A DNA stretch of 64,000 nt. Origin: CAVVAH01 sp963746175 (GTDB lineage Bacteria; Actinomycetota; Actinomycetes; JACCUZ01). This document shows positions 19,697 to 27,887 of the stretch, one piece after another; position 1 is the first letter of the stretch; every line of letters begins with the position of its first letter. Where the stretch lies: contig CAVVAH010000001.1 in NCBI GenBank assembly GCA_963746175.1, forward strand, positions 682,001 through 746,000. The letters run 5' to 3'. Below the pieces are notes generated by a model. That model ran no database searches. It saw nothing but the letters and a program-made list of their open reading frames with translations, and was not told where the DNA came from. A program made the translations under genes and the position numbers.

Positions 19697-22558
19697 ATGC
19701 GCGCCACCGGACCCGCCCGGGCCGCCCGCCAGCGGGTCCACCGGTCGGTCCTCGCCGTCCTGGTGACCGCGGCCCTCGCCGCGGTGGCGCTCCCGGCGAC
19801 CCCCGCGGCGGCAGCCACCCCGCGCCTCGGCTCCGCCTCCCCCGGCGTCCGTCTGGTCGTCCAGACCGCGCCGGGTGCGGCAGCCGCCGTCACGTCGGCG
19901 GCGCGGTCGTACGGCGCCGTGCGGGTCGGCCAGGTACGCCGGCTGCACGCCGTGTCCTTGGAGGTCGGCCGCAGCCACCTCGCCGCCCTGCGGGAGGCTC
20001 TCGCCGCGCGGCCCGACGTCACGTCCCTCGGTCTGGCCCACCGGCGGCGCCTCACCGACGAGCCCGACGACCCGAAGCTCGGTGAGCAGCGCAGCTACCT
20101 CGGCGCCGTCGGGTTCCCGGCCGCCTGGGACCGCGGTGCGGTGGGCAGCGCCGACGTGCGGATCGCCGTCGTGGACTCCGGTGTCGACGTAGGGCACCCC
20201 GACCTCGCGGGCAAGGTCGCCGGGACGTACAACGCGGTCACCGGCGGCACCGACGTCCACGACGTCGTCGGCCACGGCACCGGGACGGCGAGCGTCGCCG
20301 CCGCCGCGACGGGCAACGGCGAGGGCATCGCCGGCGCCGGCCGCGACACGAGCATCCTCGCCGTCAAGGTCGCCGACGTGACCGGCCGGATCTTCACCGA
20401 CGACCTGGCACGCGGCATCGTCTGGGCCACCGACCACGGCGCCGACGTCGTGAACCTCAGCCTCGGCGGCTCCACCACCGATCCGCTCGAGCGCGCCGCC
20501 GTCGCCTACGCCGTCGCGCACGACGTCGTCGTGGTGGCCGCCGCGGGCAACGAGGGCAGCGTGGTCAAGCAGTACCCCGGTGCCCTCCCCGGAGTCCTCG
20601 CGGTCGGCGCCACCACCGCGAGCGGCTCGTCACGCGCCTCGTTCTCCAGCTACGGCCCCTGGGTCGACCTCGCGGCACCCGGCAGGTCGGTCGTCGCCGC
20701 CACTCCCGGTGGCGGCTACGAGTCCGCCGACGGCACCTCGTACTCCGCGCCGCTCGTGTCCGCCGCCGCCGCGCTCCTCGCCGCCTACCGCCCCGGCCGG
20801 AGCGCCACCCAGCTCGCCCAGGCCCTGGTCGACGGCACCGACACCGCGCGCTACGGCTTCGCTCACGGTCTGCTGCACGTCGACCGCTCGCTGGACCTGC
20901 TGCCGCCGGCGTCCGTCCCGGCCCTCACGGGTCCTGCCGACGGCACCTCCGTCAGCGGCGCGACGACGGTGAGCGTCACCAGCAGCGCGCCGCAGGTCAG
21001 CATCGGCCTCGGCGACCTGACGACCACCCTTCCGGTGACCGGGGGCACGGCGTCGGCGACGTTCGACACCTTCGGTCTCGTGGGCAGCCAGCCGGTCCGG
21101 GCCGTCGACTGCAGCGCGATCGGCCAGTGCAGCGACTCGGCGGCGACCGGGACCGTCTCCGTGGACAACGCCGGACCGGTCGTCACGTCACCCGCCGCCG
21201 GCACCGAGATCCGCGACGACGGCCTGACGGTCACCGCCGACGCGCCCGCCGGCGCGGGAGCGGTGCAGTTCCTGATCGACTCCGGCGCCGAGGCAGCGGC
21301 GGTCGACACCTCGCCGCCCTTCGGCGCCGTCCTTCCGACGTCGCGCCTGGGCGACGGGCCGCACGTCCTGCACGTCCTGGCCTGCCGGGCCGACGGCACC
21401 CGCTGCGACAGCACCCACGAGGCACAGGTCCCGATCACCTCGACCCGGCTGCACCCCGCCGTGACGTCGATCTCCCGGCACGCCATCAGCCCGGACGGCG
21501 ACGGCCGCCGGGACCGGACCACGGTGACCTACCGGCTCGACGGCAGGCAGGCGCCGACGCTGGTCGTCCGCGACGACGCCGGCGCGGTCGTCTGGCGCAA
21601 GGAGCTCGGCAGCCAGCCGGCAGGCAACCACACCACGACCTGGAACGGCCGCCGCACCGGCGGCGGCACCGTGCCGGACGGCACCTTCGGGCTCGAGATC
21701 GCGACCTCCGACGGGACCCTCCAGGGCCTGGCCGGCTCCACGGTCCTGGTCGACCGGTCGGCACCCGCACTGCGGAAGGCTCGCGTGTCGGCGTCGCGCG
21801 TCCTGCCGGTGCGAGACGGGTACGACGACGCGCTCAGGTTCACCGCGGGGTCGGCGGAGCAGCTGCGCCGACTGTCCCTCGAGATCAGCACCAGGGCCGG
21901 CACCGTCGTACGCACGATCCGCACGAAGGGCCACCCCCCCGGCACGGTCGGGGTCAGGTGGAACGGACGTCGCGCGGACGGCCGGCTGGTCCCCGGCACG
22001 TACCGGCTCCGGCTGGTCGGCGAGGACCTGGCGGGCAACCGTTCCCGGTCGAGGCCCCGCACCGTCGACGTGTCGGGGCAACGGCTGGTGAAGCGGTCCG
22101 GCAGCACCACGGTCACCGCCCGCGACTCGCTGGACGAGACCTTCGAGGACGACTGCTCCGACGTCTTCCGGCGCACCAGCGGCCCGCGCGACGGCTGGGT
22201 GTCGTACGCCAGCGGCTCGCTGTGCACCACCGGCGACGCCTACGCCGCCGGCGACCACCAGGTCCGGCTGCCCCCGGCGGCGAGGTACGGCACCGTGCGG
22301 GTGTCGGCGTTCGGAGGGCGGGCGGACAAGCGGTACCGGGACACTGCCACGGTCGTGCTCTACGACGGCCTGCAGAACCTCAGCGGGGTTCGCTTCCGCC
22401 TCGGCCCGTCGCGGACGACCTACCACGGTCCGCGCGTCCAGGCCGGGCCGCTGCTCATCCGCTCGAGGGTGCTGCGCTGGGAGACCCTGACCACCGGCGT
22501 GGCGTGGTACGACGTCAAGACCTACCGCGTCGACTTCACCTACTACGTCCTGCGCTGA
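19697..22558 (+). CDS. Secreted S8 (subtilisin-like) serine protease with C-terminal FlgD/Ig-like domains
   Basis: A 953-residue exported protein. A signal peptide (SVLAVLVTAALAAVALPATP, cleavage near an AAA-A site about residue 40) precedes a possible inhibitor-like propeptide. The catalytic domain has Asp in AVVDSGVDVGHPD (about 160), His in GHGTGTAS (about 193) and Ser in GTSYSAP (348). After about residue 410 come Ig-like modules and two FlgD-type repeats (TWNGRRTGGGTVPDGTFGL; RWNGRRADGRLVPGTYRLR), then a terminal domain of about 140 residues ending at the C-terminus. The ATG with upstream AGGGGAC was preferred to a GTG-type start 72 bases earlier. It probably degrades extracellular protein or matures cell-surface proteins. 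Confidence 0.9.
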   Translation: MRATGPARAARQRVHRSVLAVLVTAALAAVALPATPAAAATPRLGSASPGVRLVVQTAPGAAAAVTSAARSYGAVRVGQVRRLHAVSLEVGRSHLAALREALAARPDVTSLGLAHRRRLTDEPDDPKLGEQRSYLGAVGFPAAWDRGAVGSADVRIAVVDSGVDVGHPDLAGKVAGTYNAVTGGTDVHDVVGHGTGTASVAAAATGNGEGIAGAGRDTSILAVKVADVTGRIFTDDLARGIVWATDHGADVVNLSLGGSTTDPLERAAVAYAVAHDVVVVAAAGNEGSVVKQYPGALPGVLAVGATTASGSSRASFSSYGPWVDLAAPGRSVVAATPGGGYESADGTSYSAPLVSAAAALLAAYRPGRSATQLAQALVDGTDTARYGFAHGLLHVDRSLDLLPPASVPALTGPADGTSVSGATTVSVTSSAPQVSIGLGDLTTTLPVTGGTASATFDTFGLVGSQPVRAVDCSAIGQCSDSAATGTVSVDNAGPVVTSPAAGTEIRDDGLTVTADAPAGAGAVQFLIDSGAEAAAVDTSPPFGAVLPTSRLGDGPHVLHVLACRADGTRCDSTHEAQVPITSTRLHPAVTSISRHAISPDGDGRRDRTTVTYRLDGRQAPTLVVRDDAGAVVWRKELGSQPAGNHTTTWNGRRTGGGTVPDGTFGLEIATSDGTLQGLAGSTVLVDRSAPALRKARVSASRVLPVRDGYDDALRFTAGSAEQLRRLSLEISTRAGTVVRTIRTKGHPPGTVGVRWNGRRADGRLVPGTYRLRLVGEDLAGNRSRSRPRTVDVSGQRLVKRSGSTTVTARDSLDETFEDDCSDVFRRTSGPRDGWVSYASGSLCTTGDAYAAGDHQVRLPPAARYGTVRVSAFGGRADKRYRDTATVVLYDGLQNLSGVRFRLGPSRTTYHGPRVQAGPLLIRSRVLRWETLTTGVAWYDVKTYRVDFTYYVLR

Positions 22559-22578
22559 CCGGCCGAGCCGCACGCCCT

Positions 22579-22606
22579 GGCCCCGCACCGGTGCCGGTGC
22601 GGGGCC
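22579..22606. terminator. Bidirectional hairpin between convergent genes
   Basis: Thirteen-base perfect arms (22579-22591 and 22594-22606) separated by TG, between the stop of the protease gene and the stop of the convergent secreted-protein gene. It is well placed to end both transcripts. Confidence 0.75.
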
Positions 22607-22630
22607 TCGTCGTGGAGCCGGGCTACCTGG

Positions 22631-23230
22631 TCAGGCGTTGAGGATGCCCAGGATGGCGTTGAGCAGGTTGGTCAGGACGGTGCCGATGCTGAGCAGCTGG
22701 CTGCTGTCGAGCAGGCCGGCCACCGCGCAGAGCAGGTTGCCGAGCAGCTCACCGGCACCTGGGACTGCAGTGATGTTCAGGTGCACCCGGTCGAGGTGGA
22801 CGACCAGGCCGAGCAGGTCGAGGTCCAGCGGTGCCAGGACGAGGTCGAGGATCTGGCAGCCGACGACCGACGGGCTGGCGGTGCCCGGCGCTGCCGGCAG
22901 GTCGGACACCGAGGAGGCGGCGGGCCGGACGGCCATCCGCACGTTCTTCTTCGTGACCTTGTCGGTGGTGCCGTTCTTCTTGGTCAGCGTCCCCTTGAGG
23001 GTGCCGACCGCCTTGGTCTTGCCGCTGTCGGTGGTGACGAAGCGCGTGACGTCGTAGCGGCCGGCGAAGGTGGTGCCGTTCTTCGCGGCGCCGGTGACCT
23101 TGGAGGTGATCGTCCCGAAGGCGTTGCCGGCCGACTGGGCCGAGGCCGCCTGCGCTCCGGCGCCACCGACGAGGCCGACGATGGCCAGCGTGACCGAGGC
23201 GGCCAGCAGGCGAGTGGTACGTCCGAACAT
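22631..23230 (-). CDS. Secreted protein with a leucine-rich DLDLLGL/LLGNLLC region, function unknown
   Basis: A 199-residue exported protein: signal peptide at about 1-31 (TLAIVGLVGGAGAQAASAQS), a lysine/threonine-rich middle part (GTLTKKNGTTDKVTKKNVR), and a C-terminal half with the pattern LAPLDLDLLGLVVHLDRVHL followed by GAGELLGNLLCAVAGLLD. I recall this C-terminal pattern from other uncharacterised exported proteins of actinobacteria; no activity is known to me. Two cysteines (in GCQIL and LLCAV) could pair. The ATG has only a weak upstream site. It converges on the secreted protease, which could be a partner, but adjacency is the only support. Confidence 0.8.
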   Translation of the reverse strand: MFGRTTRLLAASVTLAIVGLVGGAGAQAASAQSAGNAFGTITSKVTGAAKNGTTFAGRYDVTRFVTTDSGKTKAVGTLKGTLTKKNGTTDKVTKKNVRMAVRPAASSVSDLPAAPGTASPSVVGCQILDLVLAPLDLDLLGLVVHLDRVHLNITAVPGAGELLGNLLCAVAGLLDSSQLLSIGTVLTNLLNAILGILNA

Positions 23231-23469
23231 GTGTTGTTCCCCTTGTCTCGTGCAGGGCGGACCGCCCGACGGGACGCCGAGGGGCGCCGCGCCGGGACGC
23301 GCGTGCAACGGCGTGGAGGGGTCCCCCGTGACCGTGCCAGCAGGCGCCTCCCGGGACGGGAGGCGGTGTCCACGACGGGCCTGGATGTGTCCGGACGTAC
23401 CAGTAGCAAACACCCATTGATCACATTTGACCCGATGACCAGGAGCCCTTGTCCTCGCGCAGACGTGAC

Positions 23470-23502
23470 GGCCGGGCCGCCCCCGCGAGGGGCGGCCCGG
23501 CC
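23470..23502 (-). terminator. Strong GC hairpin downstream of the GlsB-family gene
   Basis: Fourteen-base perfect arms (23470-23483 and 23489-23502) with a 5-base loop, 20 bases after the stop of the minus-strand gene ending at 23522. No T tract follows. Confidence 0.7.
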
Positions 23503-23521
23503 GGGTCGTCGGGAACCGGGC

Positions 23522-23794
23522 TCAGACCCGGTGCCGCCGACGGCTGCCGTACAGGTTGGTCGCGAGCGCCACGCCGACGGCGGCGAGGGCGACCTGGACC
23601 ACCAGCTCGATCCAGTCGATCCCGTTGGTGTCGCGCAGCGGACCGACGATGGCCGACCCGATGAGGGCGGCCACGATGCCCACGACGATGGTGAGCCAGA
23701 TCGGGATGTCCTGCTTGCCGGGCAGCACCAGCCGCCCGAGCGCGCCGATGACGAGCCCGATGATGAGGGCTCCGAGGATTCCTTCGATGGTCAC
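23522..23794 (-). CDS. GlsB/YeaQ/YmgE-family small membrane protein (second copy)
   Basis: A 90-residue membrane protein with the same architecture as the one at 16552-16806 (GALIIGLVIGALGRLVLPGK, then LTIVVGIVAALIGSAIVG and a third hydrophobic segment VVQVALAAVGVALATN), ending in a basic tail. The GTG start is preceded by CGGAGGA at good spacing. Stress-linked membrane protein family without a known reaction. It stands alone, with a strong hairpin after its stop and a gene-poor region in front. Confidence 0.87.
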   Translation of the reverse strand: MTIEGILGALIIGLVIGALGRLVLPGKQDIPIWLTIVVGIVAALIGSAIVGPLRDTNGIDWIELVVQVALAAVGVALATNLYGSRRRHRV

Positions 23795-24278
23795 GTGTGT
23801 CCTCCGAGTGAGCAGGACCCGGACGGTCGTCCGGGGCACCGATGTCCCTTCCCGGTGCGCCGACTCTCGAACGCACAGGCCCCGGTCGGCGTGCCCGTCG
23901 CGCGTGCGGGCCAACGATCAGTCGAGGCCGGGATCAGTCGCGCGACCGATACACGATCGTCCGTGCAGCGCGCATCGTCGATGGACCGGTCGGTGGGTGG
24001 GGGTCAAGTACCGACCGGGCCCGCCGGGTCCAGCAGGGGCCTGGCGGACCGGGGGCTCGGCACCGGGGACGCAGGAGGGGAGCTCCCGGTGCTGCGCCTT
24101 CGGTCCCGGACCGACGACTGCTGCGGGGGTCATGTCGGCGGTGCGGGGGCTCAGGTCGCGAGCAGGGGACGCAGCCGGAGCCCCCGCCTCATGCGGCCCA
24201 CGCTCGGGGCGACAACGTGCCCGGACGTGCAGCTGGCAGGACCTTCTCGGCGAGGCGCCCGAGGCGTACCTTCAGACG
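23795..24278. other. 484-base region without a convincing gene
   Basis: This stretch separates the minus-strand GlsB-family gene from the small gene at 24279 and should hold both promoters. Open frames here have no protein-like composition. A 9-base direct repeat (GATCAGTCG at 23916-23924 and 23932-23940) is the only structure I noticed. Confidence 0.5.
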
Positions 24279-24485
24279 GTGATCACCGTGGTGCGGCTCG
24301 CGAGGGTGCTGCTGATCCTCCTGCTGGCAACCTTCGCCGTCTCTTTCGTCATCGGCCTCGGAAGGGCGGAGACGGGGGCTGTCGAGAAGGTGGCGCTCGT
24401 GGCTCTCCTCGCGGTGTGCGTGGTCCTGGCCGCGAAGGTCTCGACGTTCGCTGACCGGGCCCACGCACGTCTCCAGCGCCGCTGA
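24279..24485 (+). CDS. Small two-helix membrane protein
   Basis: A predicted 68-residue protein with two hydrophobic segments (VLLILLLATFAVSFVIGL and KVALVALLAVCVVLAAKV) joined by a short charged loop and a basic tail (RAHARLQRR). Composition and codon pattern look coding from the GTG at 24279 onward; GTG 24288 is an alternative. I do not recognise a family. A 24-base palindrome lies 42 bases after the stop. Confidence 0.5.
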   Translation: MITVVRLARVLLILLLATFAVSFVIGLGRAETGAVEKVALVALLAVCVVLAAKVSTFADRAHARLQRR

Positions 24486-24527
24486 GGCTGCGCCGGCCCG
24501 GTGGTCCCTGTCCGGCGGCTCACTCGT

Positions 24528-24551
24528 GTGATCCCACCGCGGTGGGATCAC
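24528..24551. terminator. 24-bp perfect palindrome
   Basis: Bases 24528-24551 (GTGATCCCACCG and its exact reverse complement) form a gapless palindrome 42 bases after the small membrane-protein gene. It may act as that gene's terminator, or be a dimeric protein-binding site. Confidence 0.45.
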
Positions 24552-24578
24552 GCACCTCTGAGGCCGCGACGAGGGGTT

Positions 24579-24621
24579 GGCGGCCCGCCCTGCGCACCCC
24601 TCCGGCGCAGGGCGAGCCGCC
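24579..24621 (-). terminator. Hairpin just after the small DNA-binding gene
   Basis: Arms 24579-24595 and 24605-24621 pair at 16 of 17 positions around a 9-base loop, ending 4 bases from the stop of the minus-strand gene at 24625. Confidence 0.65.
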
Positions 24622-24624
24622 AGC

Positions 24625-24852
24625 TCAGGAGGCCGCGACCAGCGGCCAGGTCATGACCCACGCGTCGATGTCGCGCAGCCGGACCAGCGGCACACCGGGT
24701 CGCCGCGGGTGGTCGGTGATCGCGGGCACCTGGCACCGGCTGATCGCCGCCTGCAGCGCCGCGGGCGTGACGCCGGCGTAACGGGCTGCAGCGTCGACGT
24801 CCATCAGCAGGTTCGACTGCGCGACGGATGCCCACGTGGTGCCCATGGCCAT
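24625..24852 (-). CDS. Small excisionase/MerR-like DNA-binding protein
   Basis: A predicted 75-residue protein containing AARYAGVTPAALQAAISRCQ followed by PLVRLRDIDAWV. This helix-turn-helix plus wing pattern is seen in excisionase-like and AlpA-like winged-helix DNA-binding proteins. ATG 24852 and ATG 24846 are both possible starts; neither has a strong ribosome-binding site. No integrase or phage gene is nearby, so it is more likely a small regulator than an excisionase in use. A hairpin closes the gene. Confidence 0.55.
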   Translation of the reverse strand: MAMGTTWASVAQSNLLMDVDAAARYAGVTPAALQAAISRCQVPAITDHPRRPGVPLVRLRDIDAWVMTWPLVAAS

Positions 24853-25277
24853 GTCATCGCCATTGCTTGACCTGCGCTTGAACGCCCGAACGGGTGACGT
24901 GCGTCGTCGATCATGGACTCGGCGTCGCGACGGAGACATGGTGGACGCGACCTGCCGTCACACGAGGGCCGGCGCCTCTCCCCCCAGGCGTCGGCCCTCC
25001 GGCGCGTCTGCCCCCGTACCCCGAAGGCTTGTTGCTGCGTCTCCACGAGACCCCATCGCGTGGCACCGATGCCGTGGCGATCATCCCGGCGGCCGAAGCG
25101 ACCGCTGCGACGGACCCGGGCCCTCATCGTCCGTAACGCCCACGCGGTCAGCATCGATGGTGTCGGTGGGGTCGTGTCGCCGGGGGTGATGCCGGCCTCT
25201 GACAACTGCTTCGCCGGGCGATCGAGGCCCGATGGTGGACACAACGGTGCTCGCGGGATGACTCACGAGGGGGGCTG
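24853..25277. other. 425-base region without a convincing gene
   Basis: Open frames on both strands here are arginine- and proline-rich with no recognisable pattern. The GC content is somewhat lower than in neighbouring genes and several start codons occur without ribosome-binding sites. The region should contain the promoters of the flanking divergent small genes at 24852 (minus) and 25278 (plus). Confidence 0.45.
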
Positions 25278-25397
25278 ATGATGAAGCAGAAGCTGGTCGA
25301 GGTCTTCGTCGATGGTCGCCGTGACGTGCGGTGGCTGCTCGGCGGGTACGCCGTCGTGCTCGGGGCACTGGCCGGTCTCGGGCTGCTGCTTCACTGA
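25278..25397 (+). CDS. 39-residue single-helix membrane protein
   Basis: A short frame with a strong ribosome-binding site (GAGGGGGG, 4 bases before ATGATG) encodes MMKQKLVEVFVDGRRDV, then WLLGGYAVVLGALAGLGLLL and a final His. A basic/acidic head followed by one hydrophobic helix of about 19 residues is typical of real small membrane proteins. I know no family for it. It is preceded by a gene-poor stretch and followed by the convergent LigD-type polymerase gene. Confidence 0.5.
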   Translation: MMKQKLVEVFVDGRRDVRWLLGGYAVVLGALAGLGLLLH

Positions 25398-25503
25398 GAG
25401 CGGCCACGTCGCTGGCCAGCGCGAGCTGGGGGCGCGATGTAGTGCCGAGCGCCCCGAGGACGACCCGGGCCGCGACTGGCTGCCGTTGGCCGCCGCGCCG
25501 TCG

Positions 25504-26568
25504 TCAGTCGGCGTCCCAGTTCGCGGCGTTCTTGCGGCTGGGCTGCACGCGCGGCGGCTCCCCCGGCATCTTCGGGTAGTCCGGCGGGTACGGCATGTCG
25601 CCGAGACCGTGGTCGCGCTCGTCCCGCTCGTACCACTCGAGCAGCGGGGTCATGTCGTGCGCGACCTCGTCGATCTCGGCGTGCACGTCGCCCCTCTCGG
25701 CGAACCTGGCGGGCATCGTCCGCACGGTGAGGTCGCGCGGGTCGGCATCGGGCAGCTCGTCCCACTCCAGCGGCGCGGACACCGGGGCATGCGGCAGCGG
25801 CCGGATGGAGTACGCCGAGGCGATGGTGCGGTCGCGCGCGTTCTGGTTGAAGTCGACGAAGATGCTCTCGCCGCGCTCCTCCTTCCACCACTTGGTGGTG
25901 ACCTTGCCAGGCATCCTGCGCTCCAGCTCACGGCCGAACGCGATCGCGGCGTGCCGGACGTCGGTGAAGGTCCAGCGCGGCTGCACCCGCACATAGATGT
26001 GCACGCCGCGGTTGCCGGAGGTCTTGGGGAAGCCGCGCCAGCCGAGCTCCCCGAGGACCTCACGGGCCACGCCGGCCACCACGGCGGCATCACGGAAGTC
26101 GGTGCCCGGCTGGGGGTCGAGGTCGATCCGCAGCTCGTCCGGGCTGTCGACGTCCGGCCGGCGCACCGGCCAGGGGTGGAAGGTGATGGTGTTCTGCTGG
26201 GCGCACCAGGCGACCGTCGCCAGCTCCGTCACGCACACCTCGTCGGCGGTGCGGCCGCTGGGGAAGGCGATCTGCGCGGTCTCGACCCAGTCGGGAGCGC
26301 CCTTGCTGATCCGCTTCTGGTAGAACGCGTCGGCGCCGCGCCCGTCGGCGCGGGTCGCCAGCCGCACCCCTTCGTGCACGCCACTGGTCCAGCGCTCGAG
26401 CGTCACCGGCCGGTTGCGCAGCGCCCGCAGGATCCCGTCGCCGACCGCGAGGTAGTAGTCGACGACCTCCCGCTTGCTGATCCCGGCGTCCGGGAAGATC
26501 GGCTTGTCCGGGTTGGTCACCTTGACGGTGCGCGGGCCGACCTCGATCTCGACGAAGGGTGACGCCAT
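25504..26568 (-). CDS. LigD-type polymerase domain protein (Prim-PolC-like)
   Basis: A 354-residue stand-alone archaeo-eukaryotic-primase-type polymerase of the LigD PolDom family. The metal-binding motif is RIDLDPQPG; other family stretches are VTNPDKPIFPDAGISKREVV at the N-terminus, TFHPWPVRR, FPKTSGNRGVHIYVR and IFVDFNQNARDRTIASAYS. In mycobacteria a protein of this kind (Prim-PolC) is encoded beside LigC and works with it to fill and seal short gaps. Here the ligC relative lies 6.5 kb away and is frameshifted. ATG 26568 was chosen over a GTG three codons upstream. The protein acts on DNA in the cytoplasm. Confidence 0.9.
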   Translation of the reverse strand: MASPFVEIEVGPRTVKVTNPDKPIFPDAGISKREVVDYYLAVGDGILRALRNRPVTLERWTSGVHEGVRLATRADGRGADAFYQKRISKGAPDWVETAQIAFPSGRTADEVCVTELATVAWCAQQNTITFHPWPVRRPDVDSPDELRIDLDPQPGTDFRDAAVVAGVAREVLGELGWRGFPKTSGNRGVHIYVRVQPRWTFTDVRHAAIAFGRELERRMPGKVTTKWWKEERGESIFVDFNQNARDRTIASAYSIRPLPHAPVSAPLEWDELPDADPRDLTVRTMPARFAERGDVHAEIDEVAHDMTPLLEWYERDERDHGLGDMPYPPDYPKMPGEPPRVQPSRKNAANWDAD

Positions 26569-26627
26569 GTCCCGCACGCTACCCGGGTGATCCGTCGCGA
26601 TCGACGCGCCCGACGTACTGTCGGGGC

Positions 26628-27071
26628 ATGTTCAAGAAGAGCAAGCCCGCCGACGGCGGCACCAGCGGCGGCGCGTACGCCGTGCAGAAGACCGAGGACG
26701 AGTGGCGCGCCGAGCTGAGCCCGCAGGAGTACCACGTCCTGCGCGAGGCCGGCACCGAGCGCGCGTTCACCGGCGAGTACACCGACACGAAGACGGTCGG
26801 CGTCTACAGCTGCCGTGCGTGCGGCGCCGAGCTGTTCACCAGCGACGCGAAGTTCGACTCGCACTGCGGCTGGCCGTCGTTCTACCAGCCGGGCGAGGGT
26901 GACGCGGTCGAGCTGCTGGAGGACAGCTCATTCGGCATGCGTCGAACGGAGGTCCGCTGCGCCCGGTGCGGCTCGCACCTCGGGCACCTCTTCGACGACG
27001 CTCCCCAGACCCCTACCGGCGACCGCTACTGCATCAACTCGGTCTCGATCCGTCTCGAGGAACGGCAGTAG
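26628..27071 (+). CDS. msrB: Peptide-methionine (R)-S-oxide reductase MsrB
   Basis: A 147-residue enzyme that repairs oxidised methionine (R form) in proteins. Two structural zinc CxxC pairs (CRACG and CARCG), HCGWPSF, SHLGHLFDDA and the catalytic cysteine in RYCINSVS are all present. The N-terminus has about 25 extra residues before the domain. The ATG at 26628 (GGGGC upstream) lies 59 bases from the divergent polymerase gene. Its 3' third overlaps, on the opposite strand, the end of the PAP2 gene as written. Confidence 0.95.
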   Translation: MFKKSKPADGGTSGGAYAVQKTEDEWRAELSPQEYHVLREAGTERAFTGEYTDTKTVGVYSCRACGAELFTSDAKFDSHCGWPSFYQPGEGDAVELLEDSSFGMRRTEVRCARCGSHLGHLFDDAPQTPTGDRYCINSVSIRLEERQ

Positions 27072-27869
27072 CGCGACCGTACGTCGCCACCACCACGGCC
27101 GGGTGTGGCGGACGTCCTTGGTCGCGATGTCGAAGAGGACGACGGACTGCAGCAGCAGGCCGCCGACCAGCGCGCCGCCGATCAGGTCCGTGACCCAGTG
27201 GCTGCCGATGTAGATGCTGGTGAGGATCGTCAACGTCGTCAGCACCGACCACGCCGCGGCGACCAGCCGCACCGGCGGGTCCTTCGCGTAGCGCAGCATG
27301 AGGTACACGATCACGCCGCCGGTGAGCACCATGTTCGACGAGTGCCCGGAGGGGAAGATGATGTCGCCCTGCAGGACCGACGGGTCGCCGGTCTCGGTCT
27401 GCGACCGGCCGATGAGGACCTTCATCGCGCCCACGACCACGTTGAGGACGAGGAACGACATCGCGGCCAGCACCACCGGCCGCCAGGTGCGGTGCTTCCT
27501 GGCGAAGTAGCCCGCCACCGCGAGCAGGATCGGCACCAGCACCGACCGCTGGCCCATCTTGTCGTACCACGTGGCCGCCTCGTCGAGGGCCGGGATCGCC
27601 GTCTGGCCGTTCCAGTCGTTGACCTTGATGTCGAGCTGGGTCAGCGGACCCTCGACGAAGATGTCGACGATGACATAGGCCAGCGCGACGGTCAGCGCCA
27701 CCGCGATGGCGCGGGACCGGGCACCGATCTGGTCCCGGATCCGGCGTCGCGTCACGACCGCGCCGGTGAGCCGGTCGACCCGCAGGACCTGTCGGTCGTC
27801 GGGGTCGAGCTGCTGGGGCAGGTCGGTCTCCGGGCCGTGCCCGTCGGTGCCGTGCGGCGAGGCACTCAT
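26928..27869 (-). CDS. PAP2-family membrane phosphatase
   Basis: A 313-residue type 2 phosphatidic acid phosphatase. It has about six membrane helices and the three active-site blocks: KVLIGRSQTE, PSGHSSN and IYIGSHWVTDLIGG. Substrates of such enzymes include lipid phosphates and undecaprenyl diphosphate. The last 48 codons (from about 27071 down to 26928) run antisense through msrB and are not recognisable as part of the family, so the reading frame may have lost its natural stop; in a neighbouring frame a stop occurs at 27034. The ATG lies 18 bases beyond the hemQ stop, so it may be co-transcribed with the heme genes. Confidence 0.85.
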   Translation of the reverse strand: MSASPHGTDGHGPETDLPQQLDPDDRQVLRVDRLTGAVVTRRRIRDQIGARSRAIAVALTVALAYVIVDIFVEGPLTQLDIKVNDWNGQTAIPALDEAATWYDKMGQRSVLVPILLAVAGYFARKHRTWRPVVLAAMSFLVLNVVVGAMKVLIGRSQTETGDPSVLQGDIIFPSGHSSNMVLTGGVIVYLMLRYAKDPPVRLVAAAWSVLTTLTILTSIYIGSHWVTDLIGGALVGGLLLQSVVLFDIATKDVRHTRPWWWRRTVALLPFLETDRDRVDAVAVAGRGLGSVVEEVPEVRAAPGAADLRSTHAE

Positions 27870-27887
27870 GCGGCGCTCATGGGCGGC

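Noticed and set aside
23916..23940. Direct repeat GATCAGTCG as an operator pair
   Set aside because: Nine bases, two copies, no symmetry and no neighbouring regulator to support it.
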